64,000 nt of DNA from Triplophysa rosa. Its lineage: Eukaryota > Chordata > Actinopteri > Cypriniformes > Nemacheilidae. Below, in pieces: positions 27,901 to 39,900 of the stretch. A model generated the notes under the pieces. The model saw only the letters and a list, made by a program, of their open reading frames with translations. It made no database searches and had not been told where the DNA came from. The stretch spans positions 2,230,702 through 2,294,701 of the forward strand of contig NC_079908.1 of NCBI RefSeq assembly GCF_024868665.1. Reading direction: 5' to 3'. Numbering within the stretch: the stretch's first letter is position 1; each line of letters starts with the position of its first letter. The position numbers and the translations under genes are program-made.

Positions 27901-30900
27901 TTGCTTCACTGCTTATTAGTTGTTGTCCGTAATGTTTGCTAGTTTCCTTGTGTAGTGATAACAGCAGAGCTCTCGTTCTTTAAGTGTGCCCTGCACCATT
28001 TTCCTTACTTTTGTATTATTCAAACGTTTTGTACAGTATTTTTATAGACTCAAGCACAGCAAGTACAGCGTGATGACGTCACGAACATACTAATTACCAC
28101 GTAAAGCCACCTTGCACCATAGTGACGGGTAATAATAGATTATGACGGATTTTTTATGACCATGTCAGTTAAAATGACGGACAATAAAACGGGCCTATAG
28201 GCCCTATAGGCCCGTCAGTTAAACAGAGTGGATGTAGCCGCGGATGATGAGAGAAGATGAAAAGAACGATTGACAACTTTTTTGTGAATAATGTTAAGTT
28301 AAGGCCTGATCTAGGGCTGCAGCTATCGATTCTTTTACTAATCGAGTATTCTACAGATTTTCCATCGATTAATCGGGTATTCGGATAATAAGTACGTTTT
28401 CTTTATTAAAAAGCAATACTAAATATACAAGAGAAAATAAGACAGGTCTCTTAAAATGAGTAAAACAACTCATTTGTTTCCTTTTTAGAACAATTAGTTT
28501 TTATTGCTGAAATAGCATACATTAATATCTGTGAAAACTAAACCCATTTAGTACATTCCATTGCCATATTAAATTCAAAATGCAATATAATACAAATATA
28601 TAAATAAGAAACATGAATAAAAATGGAAATAATAATTTCAAACAATAGCCTATGACTTTTATTTTGGCAGGTTGTCAGAAGACGCTTATTTTTTTAGTAT
28701 GTCTGTTTCTTCACTCAAACAATAACATGTTTGTGAAATAAACTCTCAGCGCAACTCTGGAGGTGAAGTTCATGTCCTCATTCAGCGCAGACGCAGACAA
28801 ATTCATGAGCATCACGCGTGTAGCACGTTAAACTGTGCAGTTCATTCACTCAGACACGCAGACCAGACAGATGAAATGTGTTTTAACAGGATTCGGTGTC
28901 CACTAGTCCGCATCTAGTTTGATGGAGTCAATGCAGCCGGAAAACAAGTTTCACTCGTAAAATAGACTAAAATATCAGTTCACCATTTCAATAAGCTATT
29001 TATAGGGCTGTGACGGTGGCAGTTTTTTACCACCGCGGTGGTAATAGACAAATCGACCGCGGTGGTGCGGTGGTTGAGAAATATATATTATTTATATAAA
29101 TAATATTTATATTATTATATTTGCGTGTAGCAACCACATGACGAGTGGAAGAGAAATATAGATCTTATTTAAATACTTGAAATTGTTAAATAATTGAAAT
29201 ATGATATCTGAAATAAATGAGAATGAAACATCCGTCAATGTTTAACGCGCAAATCCATCAGTGAAACGGCACACTACAGCATATAAAACATTTAAATAAA
29301 CATCAGTAAATAATGAAAACTTAAATGATATAAGAAAGCTAAATACTAAATAAAAAAGCTCTTGTTGCAGTAACTTCAGTCAGTGGCGTATTAACCCTTA
29401 CAGTCCTTAACAATTCCATTTGAAACAAACTGTTTAAACCTACATTGGCTTTCCTATTCAGATTGCCATAAAAACTTTACTTTTTCCGACTCGTTGATGT
29501 GAAACTTACTTGTTGACATTGTCCAGATTAAAATGTGTACAGCTGCACTAAATGCGCGTTCAGAAGATGTGCACAGGAGCGCAAATGAAGAGATGTCTCT
29601 CCGCAACCGCGGCAAAACCTGCGCGCGCTCCGACACTAAGCAAGCGGGTCATAGCCAGTTTTGATTTTACGTATCTGTTCATTTCACAACAAGATCCATT
29701 GCAGAACCCGCAGAATAACCTGGGTTTTGCCGTGCAGGCCCGCGCTCGAACGCACCAACGGAAACGTATGCCAATAATTTCTGTTAATTTAAAATCTTTT
29801 AAATAAAACCATCCACAACTGAAAGGCTACAACTAGCAATCGTTATCGCAACTCTCATATTTATTACACCTATATTTGTCAGAGTGACGTGCACTACCGC
29901 CGGTGGCAGTTCACCACCGTCATGGCACTTTACCATCGCGGTGGTGCGGTTGTTACGGCAACCGTCACAGCCCTATAAGCTATCAGTTATTTATCAGCAT
30001 GAGAAACACGTGTGAGCGTGTGAACATACTAAAATGCGTGTGTCTCACGGTGAATGCATGAGACTGTAACATGAATAGAGTTTAGCGGGCTGTGCGTCAG
30101 TAATAACGGTCCGTGGGGAAACGCAGTGCTCCGTGTGTACTGTAGTTAAATGGATTAAACGAGGCTTCGAGGCAACAAAAATTGCCTCGATGATTTTTTG
30201 TATTCGAATAACTCGAGTTACTCGAGGAATCGTTTCAGCCCTAGCCTGATCCGTCCGAAAATCATAAGCAATGCTCTGACAAGGAGCCATCAACCTCCCA
30301 GGTTATGTCAAGCCCTGGTCCATTTATCTTGAGATGTTTTAAGTTTAAATTTCAGTTCAGTGAAGCACTTTAAGCACCAACACTTTCTTAGTAAGAAAAA
30401 GTGTTGGTTGTCACTTTTTCACCAACCTTTCTTCTAGAATTGTGCTTCAAATAAAGAACTTTATGATGACCAGATTGTTAGTTAATCATTTACAAGTCGA
30501 TTTTGCCTATATGAAGTTAAGTATTTGTCAAGTATGGTGACCCATACCCGAAATGTGACCTCTGCATTTAACCCATCCAGAGAGTAGTGAACACACGCAC
30601 AAGCAAGTGGTGAACACACGTACAGCTGTTCATCTCCTGTTTTTCATAAATTTAGCCGTTTCAATCGTACACAGGTAATGAATGCTGTAATAAAAACAAC
30701 ACAGTTTCCCTCACCTGAGACAACCGTTCACGTGGTGTACCCTTCCTGCAGTTGCTTTCAAAGGCACAAGACGCGTTTTGGATAGCGACCAGTGCGCAAA
30801 ATGACTGCTGTGGATTGCAGATTATAACCTTGCAAATAACATCACGTTTTTGGGACAGAGCAATCAAATCGCTTTATAAGACGTCAGTTTGTCGTTATGA

Positions 30901-33900
30901 GCAGGGTTCGAATTGAGGGGGGTCTGGGGCGGTCCCGGACCCCTCATAAGCCTTAAGGGACCTCTCATAAGGTCTAAAATAGTGAACTTGGGGGGGTCCC
31001 CTGGTTTTTAATTAAAACTAGACAACTAACTTTTCTTTGTCAAATTATCATGCTAAAACAAAACACATTTGTCCATTATTTGTACAAGTTTCATAAAACT
31101 AAAATGTAATTTTTATCTGAAAAATGAATGCATGCTCAAGCGCACCACACAGTTTTCAATGAAGACATGCTGTCACGCCCTGTTGCTGGCACCTCATTTT
31201 GCCACCTGAGGGCGCTATGCTACTGTGTATACTGCCTGTGTTTTTGTAAGGACTTCAGTTTCCATCATGCTTTGTCTCATTATCGTGTATTGGTCTCACC
31301 TGTGTCTCATTACCTGTTTGTCCCTTCATCTGTGCATATATAGCCCTTGTGTTCAGTTGTCTGTTGTGAATCGTTGTTGTATGTGCTCCCTCATGTTTCT
31401 CGGACCATTGCGCTACCCTTATGTGTCTTTTTGATTAAATATTTTACGGCATGTGGATCCTCTCCTTGTTTTCCTTGCTGAACCGTGACACATGTACAGA
31501 GATGTCGCAGCAAGACACTGGCTTAACTTTACAATTAGGCTAGTATAATTTTGATAAGCAAGTCTTTATGTCCGATGTTATCTCACATTGTCAAAACAGA
31601 TGCGACACTGAGCCACTACAGGGACATACAGGTGGTGGAAAAATAGGAAAGGGAGTGAAAATATTTTAAATATTTTGCTCTCCCCAACATTGCGTTCCTT
31701 TGCAAAACTTTTGTGTTTCCCCAAGAATATTTGTCTTTCCCTCAAAAAACTTTTGTATTCCCCAGAGATTATTTTGCGCTCCCTTCTGCAAACATGAGCT
31801 CTGACTTTGACCAGAAGGCTACCCTTCTGCTTTTGCCCAAAGGAATGACATTCGTTTTTCTTATCCTGCATTGGTTCATATGGATTATTTTCATATACTT
31901 GATCTACATTATCAGGAGATTAATCACGTTTAAAACGCTCATAAGCTTCTCCATGAGGTGACGCGTCCTCTCCCTCACTGGCTCTAATGATTTTTATTAA
32001 TATTTCAAAAAAAGGTAACAGCACCGCATGTACAATAATATAAAGAACAAAAATCAAAGGCCAAGAAAAAAAATAAGGAAAATAAGATGACAGGAAAACG
32101 ACGTTGTGTCGAACCGACAGATGGGGTTAGTCCCCGAGAACCAATCGCTTCCGACTTCTTAGAAAGCATGGAGCCAGGCACAAACATAAGCATTCTTGCG
32201 TGCTTCTCTAGTACTGAAAGCAGAACCAGGGCTCTAGAGTGCGACCAATTTGGTCGCACGTGCCACCGTATTTCTCAATGGTGCGACTAAAAAAAAAATA
32301 TGAGGTCGCACCGGTGCAACCAGCCGTTCGAGGGAGAAAAAAAAAGTCTCTGCGACTCTAAAAGTCTCCCTGTGATTCAACAACAGACACACATTAGGCC
32401 CAATCTAAACCAATAAGAGATAGTAAAGGGCGGACCCCCACTCTGATTGGCCGTGGTCCAGATATTCCTGTACGTGTGTGTACGAGAGGTTGCGTTCAGT
32501 GTTGCCAGATTGGGCGGTTTTGAATTTGATTGTGCGGGTAATAATTGGCTTGGGCGGGTGAACAAAATTTGGGCGGATTTGGGATCTGTTTGGCGGGTTT
32601 GAAACATGTACATTGTATAGGCTTATTATTTAACAAAACACAAGTGTGCGTGTACTCCATCCAATTAGTAATCGTGATGTTACTAAACACGCCCACTGAC
32701 AAGGTCGCAGGCAGCCGCGGGCTAGCCAATCACGAATGATAGTTTGCCACCGCCAAAGACAGTTTTGCAACCGCCAAAAAAGCAGCAGCAGCCAGCACTC
32801 AGCGGGAAATATAAACAGTCAATATGTCGAAGTGATTCTGAAAAGTTGCGCTCAGCTGTGTTCTTCAACATCCTGTCAAGTTACAACCGACACCCTGTTA
32901 CTGTTCTGCATTTAAAGGTAGGCTTAAGATCTCCCTCTGTCAGTCTGTCTCGCTCTTACTTACACACCTGTTTATAATGAGTAAAATGTAGTAATAATAA
33001 TAGTTAAAATAATAATATTTGAAGTATAAAATGTAATTTCAATACACATTGTTGAACTCGTTATTACCGAATTGGGTATGTGAATGATATTTACACTGTA
33101 AAAGTGCATTGTGTGTGGTGTGAGGACGGGGCCATGGGCCATAGATGTGAACGTCTTATGTTGTCATTTTGTTACTGTGGTTCTGTTGCTGCTGGTGTAT
33201 GTCGCTAGCCATAGCATGGTACATTAATTGTGGCATTTAAAATAGCTAAATATTGATCAAATTTAACCAAATATTAATCAATTATTTTGGGCGGTTTTGT
33301 GTGCGTTTGGACGGGTTTTGCACCGTTTTTGGGCTGGAAACCTTCAACTCTATCTGGCAATACTGGTCGCCGAAACCGAAAATTCTCTGACAGATTTCTT
33401 TTACCAGTGACGTTAAAATCTGAAGGCCGTTTGCCCGTCATTTTGACGGATTACAATAAGGGCAATTTGTAACTCCTCGTTTCCCTTCATTAGAGCGTGA
33501 TAAGCTCGCGAAGGGACGTGCGTGTTTTCACCTGTCATTAGCCGGGGTTTCCATCCAAAGTTGCGAATTTAGCAAAATTGGAATATCGCATAAAACATTT
33601 TCGAATAAGCACCGTTTCCATCCAAATAGTCAACCGTCACTTCCTAATAAACTGCCACTAAATATCAGTAAGAAAAGTAAGAGAAGCCACTGAATATAAT
33701 GATTTTCATATAGAATAATACTTGCGCAAGCAGACGATTATGAAACACAATAAATGCGCTGCTTTTGTGGATGCCTGCTGTTCGGGAAACACAGTCGTGA
33801 TAGTTCTAAGAGGCAATTACATAAATATTTGACGACTTTGCTCAGGCATTTAAGAATGACCATCACAACATTTCTGATGCTGTGTCACAAGATCATTACT

Positions 33901-36900
33901 CTGGTTAGTCAGGTTACGCCGTCTCATAGTGCAGTTACGTGACTTTTTGGAGGAATTTATTCAGCAAATGCGTTTCCATCTCACATTATTCGCATTAACA
34001 ACCTTTTTCACAAATGAAAAACCACCTCAAAGCGAGCGTAAAAACTTTTTTTTGCGAATTAAGGGTTTTTTAATTTCGAAATTTGCGTTTCTTCCATCAC
34101 TCGTTTCTGATGCGAAACTCAAAAATCGAATAAAACCAGAGTGATGGGTAACCCATTTATGACTAGAGAGACATATGTGATATGCAATCCGGGGGAAAAC
34201 CCGTCGGATGTCGCGTTGGGACGGCGGAAAGACAGTTCACCTATCAAAGTAAACCAACCATAAAACAATCCAAGAATAAGGAGTATCAATACACATTTCC
34301 CGGCCAGTCCTGTTAAGCTACACCATGCAACGTCTTTTTCATACCAATGTTTTCGTGAGATGACAGAGCTCCCCGTCTTGCAGCACCGGGAGTTATCCCC
34401 GTGTCTGCTCTTCATGCGAGCCGTCCACTGCTCATGCGAGCTGGTCCCGCGATCGCAAAAAACATTACAAGGAATGATTCAAAAAAGTCCAGACACTATG
34501 CACATGATAAACCAAACGTAAAACTTGCTTCAATCTGCTTTATGTAGTTGGTGTCCGCTAATGTTTTGCTAGTGTTTCCTTGTGTGTAGTGATAACCAGC
34601 AGAGCTCTCGTTCTTTAAGTGTGCCCTGCACCCATTTTCCTTACTTTTGTATTATTCTAAACGTTTTTGTACAGTTATTTATATAGACCAAGCACAGCAA
34701 GGTACAGCGTGGATGACGTCACGAACATACTAATTACCCACGTAAAGCCACCTTGACATCATATAGTCACGGGTAATAATAGGATTATGACGGAATTTTT
34801 TATGACCATGTCAGTTAAAATCGACAGACAAATAAACGGGGCCTAAGCGCCCTAATAGGCCCGTCAGTTAAACAGAGGTGGATGTAGCCGCGGATGATAG
34901 AGAAGATGAAAAAGAACAATTGACAACTTTTGTTTGTGAATAATGATGTTAAGTTAAGGGCCTGTATCTAGGGGCTGCAGCTATCGATTCTTTTACTAAT
35001 CCGAGTATTCTACAGATTTTCCATCGATTAATCGGGTATTCGGATAATAAGTACGTTTTCTTTATTAAAAAGCAATACTAAATATACAAGAGAAAATAAG
35101 ACAGGTCTCTTAAAATGAGTAAAACAACTCATTTGTTTCCTTTTTAGAACAATTAGTTTTTATTGCTGAAATAGCATACATTAATATCTGTGAAAACTAA
35201 ACCCATTTAGTACATTCCATTGCCATATTAAATTCAAAATGCAATATAATACAAATATATAAATAAGAAACATGAATAAAAATGGAAATAATAATTTCAA
35301 ACAATAGCCTATGACTTTTATTTTGGCAGGTTGTCAGAAGACGCTTATTTTTTAGTATGTCTGTTTCTTCACTCAAACAATAACATGTTTGTGAAATAAA
35401 CTCTCAGCGCAACTCTGGAGGTGAAGTTCATGTCCTCATTCAGCGCAGACGCAGACAAATTCATGAGCATCACGCGTGTAGCACGTTAAACTGTGCAGTT
35501 CATTCACTCAGACACGCAGACCAGACAGATGAAATGTGTTTTAACAGGATTCGGTGTCCACTAGTCCGCATCTAGTTTGATGGACTCAATGCAGCCGGAA
35601 AACAAGTTTCACTCGTAAAATAGACTAAAATATCAGTTCACCATTTCAATAAGCTATTTATAGGGCTGTGACGGTGGCAGTTTTTTACCACCGCGGTGGT
35701 AATAGACAAATCGACCGCGGTGGTGCGGTGGTTGAGAAATATATATTATTTATATAAATAATATTTATATTATTATATTTGCGTGTAGCAACCACATGAC
35801 GAGTGGAAGAGAAATATAGACCTTATTTAAATACTTGAAATTGTTAAATAATTGAAATATGATATCTGAAATAAATGAGGATGAAACATCCGTCAATGTT
35901 TAACGCGCAAATCCATCAGTGAAACGGCACACTACAGCATATAAAACATTTAAATAAACATCAGTAAATAATGAAAACTTAAATGATATAAGAAAGCTAA
36001 ATACTAAATAAAAAAGCTCTTGTTGCAGTAACTTCAGTCAGTGGCGTATTAACCCTTACAGTCCTTAACAATTCCATTTGAAACAAACTGTTTAAACCTA
36101 CATTGGCTTTCCTATTCAGATTGCCATAAAAACTTTACTTTTTCCGACTCGTTGATGTGAAACTTACTTGTTGACATTGTCCAGATTAAAATGTGTACAG
36201 CTGCACTAAATGCGCGTTCAGAAGATGTGCACAGGAGCGCAAATGAAGAGATGTCTCTCCGCAACCGCGGCAAAACCTGCGCGCGCTCCGACACTAAGCA
36301 AGCGGGTCATAGCCAGTTTTGATTTTACGTATCTGTTCATTTCACAATAAGATCCATTGCAAAACCCGCAGAATAACCTGGGTTTTGCCGTGCAGGCCCG
36401 CGCTCGAACGCACCAACGGAAACGTATGTCAATAATTTCTGTTAATTTAAAATCTTTTAAATAAAACCATCCACAACTGAAAGGCTACAACTAGCAATCG
36501 TTATCGCAACTCTCATATTTATTACACCTATATTTGTCAGAGTGACGTGCACTACCGCCGGTGGCAGTTCACCACCGTCATGGCACTTTACCATCGCGGT
36601 GGTGCGGTTGTTACGGCAACCGTCACAGCCCTATAAACTATCAGTTATTTATCAGCATGAGAAACACGTGTGAGCGTGTGAACAGACTAAAATGCGTGTG
36701 TCTCACGGTGAATGCGTGGGACTTGAGAGCCCTGTAACATGAATAGAGTTTAGCGGGCTGTGCGTCAGTAATAACGGTCCGTGGGGAAACGCAGTGCTCC
36801 GTGTGTACTGTAGTTAAATGGATTAAACGAGGCTTCGAGGCAACAAAAATTGCCTCGATGATTTTTTGTATTCGAATAACTCGAGTTACTCGAGGAATCG

Positions 36901-39900
36901 TTTCAGCCCTAGCCTGATCCGTCCGAAAATCATAAGCAATGCTCTGACAAGGAGCCATCAACCTCCCAGGTTATGTCAAGCCCTGGTCCATTTATCTTGA
37001 GATGTTTTAAGTTTAAATTTCAGTTCAGTGAAGCACTTTAAGCACCAACACTTTCTTAGTAAGAAAAAGTGTTGGTTGTCACTTTTTCACCAACCTTTCT
37101 TCTAGAATTGTGCTTCAAATAAAGAACTTTATGATGACCAGATTGTTAGTTAATCATTTACAAGTCGATTTTGCCTATATGAAGTTAAGTATTTGTCAAG
37201 TATGGTGACCCATACCCGAAATGTGACCTCTGCATTTAACCCATCCAGAGAGTAGTGAACACACGCACAAGCAAGTGGTGAACACACGTACAGCTGTTCA
37301 TCTCCTGTTTTTCATAAATTTAGCCGTTTCAATCGTACACAGGTAATGAATGCTGTAATAAAAACAACACAGTTTCCCTCACCTGAGACAACCGTTCACG
37401 TGGTGTACCCTTCCTGCAGTTGCTTTCAAAGGCACAAGACGCGTTTTGGATAGCGACCAGTGCGCAAAATGACTGCTGTGGATTGCAGATTATAACCTTG
37501 CAAATAACATCACGTTTTTGGGACAGAGCAATCAAATCGCTTTATAAGACGTCAGTTTGTCGTTATGAGCAGGGTTCGAATTGAGGGGGGACTGGGGCGG
37601 TCCCGGACCCCTCATAAGCCTTAAGGGACCTCTCATAAGGTCTAAAATAGTGAACTTGGGGGGGTCCCCTGGTTTTTAATTAAAACTAGACAACTAACTT
37701 TTCTTTGTCAAATTATCATGCTAAAACAAAACACATTTGTCCATTATTTGTACAAGTTTCATAAAACTAAAATGTAATTTTTATCTGAAAAATGAATGCA
37801 TGCTCAAGCGCACCACACAGTTTTCAATGAAGACATGCTGTCACGCCCTGTTGCTGGCACCTCATTTTGCCACCTGAGGGCGCTATGCTACTGTGTATAC
37901 TGCCTGTGTTTTTGTAAGGACTTCAGTTTCCATCATGCTTTGTCTCATTATCGTGTATTGGTCTCACCTGTGTCTCATTACCTGTTTGTCCCTTCATCTG
38001 TGCATATATAGCCATGGTGTTCAGTTGTCTGTTGTGAATCGTTGTTGTATGTGCTCCCTCATGTTTCTCGGACCATTGCGCTACCCTTATGTGTCTTTTT
38101 GATTAAATATTTTACGGCATGTAGATCCTCTCCTTGTTTTCCTTGCTGAACCGTGACACATGTACAGAGATGTCGCAGCAAGACACTGGCTTAACTTTAC
38201 AATTAGGCTAGTATAATTTTGATAAGCAAGTCTTTATGTCCGATGTTATCTCACATTGTCAAAACAGATGCGACACTGAGCCACTACAGGGACATACAGG
38301 TGGTGGAAAAATAGGAAAGGGAGTGAAAATATTTTAAATATTTTGCTCTCCCCAACATTGCGTTCCTTTGCAAAACTTTTGTGTTTCCCCAAGAATATTT
38401 GTCTTTCCCTCAAAAAACTTTTGAATTCCCCAGAGATTATTTTGCGCTCCCTTCTGCAAACATGAGCTCTGACTTTGACCAGAAGGCTACCCTTCTGCTT
38501 TTGCCCAAAGGAATGACATTCGTTTTTCTTATCCTGCATTGGTTCATATGGATTATTTTCATATACTTGATCTACATTATCAGGAGATTAATCACGTTTA
38601 AAACGCTCATATGCTTCTCCATGAGGTGACGCGTCCTCTCCCTCACTGGCTCTAATGATTTTTATTAATATTTCAAAAAAAGGTAACAGCACCGCATGTA
38701 CAATAATATAAAGAACAAAAATCAAAGGCCAAGAAAAAAATAAGGAAAATAAGATGACAGGAAAACGACGTTGTGTCGAACCGACAGATGGGGTTAGTCC
38801 CCGAGAACCAATCGCTTCCGACTTCTTAGAAAGCCAATGAAAATTGGCGAATGAAATTTGCATGCCGACTCCGCCCCCGGATATCCGGGTATAAAAGGGA
38901 GACGGCGTGCCTCATTCATTCACCTTAGTTCTGAGGAGCCTGAGACCTCTCACGACTGCTGCAGATGGGACAGCACGTGTTGTGGCAAGAGGACACAATG
39001 TTCCATCAGGGAACCGAGGTTACAAACGTAACCGAGACGTTCCCTTTCTGTCGGTCTCTCGACGTTGTGTCGAACCGACAGATGGGGTTCCTATGGAAAA
39101 CGCCAAACACTGTGCCCTGTCACAATCTCTAGCGAAGCGACGGTGACTGGCCTGGGCGTGTCAGCCGTGAGCGCTACCGCGAAATTGTAACCTACCAGTG
39201 GGTAGGTAGGGGGTCCCAGAGCTTTCTTGAAAGGTGGGAAGGCCCCTACCTTCGGCCTCACAGGCGGCGGCCTTGTTTCTCTAACAGCGAGAAGCCGCCC
39301 GGTACCGTAAGGCCACTGGGCAAGCGCTACTTCCTCAAGTGGGGGATGCGCTACAGAGACCACTTCCTACCGCAGGGAGGAGATCTAGTGGAGATACCAA
39401 CATGGTCTCACCGATAGGGAAGAGAGCTCATGGGAAGAAGTGCGGACTGAAGGAGTTAACCGCGAGGTGGAGGTCCACCTAAGGAGGTCATGGGTTATCC
39501 AAGGTGGGAACCAGCATGAGGATACATCAGACGGAACCGCCCTGAACTGGGGGGTTGCAACGTCTGGTAGCACTAGGTCCGGTTAGAGCTATGCTGCGAA
39601 TAACTCCGGTATACCCGGCCTAAGGGGCAGGGCTGCTCTGCCCAGCCCGCCCAGCAGGAGGTGCTTCTAGTGATGGATGGAGTGCCTGTTCTTCACCCAG
39701 TGGGGGAAGAAGGGAGGCTAGTAGTACGCTGACCCCCTTAGGAGAAAGGGGGGGAGGTACTGTCACAGGCGTACACCCTACCGACCTTAGACAGGTAACA
39801 GGCTCACATTAGTTCCCTTGTCCGCGACAAGTGAATGTTTTGTATGGGCAAGTGAGAGATAATTTTACTTGCCCGACTGGACAAGTAACTTGAAAAAAGA

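Larger units (their letters stand above)
25574..32167. repeat. tandem duplication, unit 1
   Basis: A 6.6-kb block repeated head to tail with 32168-38834. The offset is 6593 bp at the left and 6668 bp at the right. Contents in order: GCGACCAATTTGGTCGC palindrome region, an element with ends CAGTGTTGCCAGAT (25904) and ATCTGGCAATACTG (26772), a GTTTCCATC-type repeat, a hAT element (28312-30243) with a nested element, a G-rich repeat near 30906, and a solo LTR (31171-31490). No gene. Confidence 0.92.
32168..38834. repeat. tandem duplication, unit 2
   Basis: Second copy of 25574-32167. The first 1.8 kb looks identical to unit 1. The stretch about 33975-34985 differs by many one- or two-base insertions. 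The rest differs by sparse substitutions plus a 10-bp indel near 36722. The junction at 32165-32167 shares AGC microhomology with the left border at 25572-25574. At 38834 the sequence continues smoothly into the GC-rich repeat, so the novel joint is the one between the units. Confidence 0.92.
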
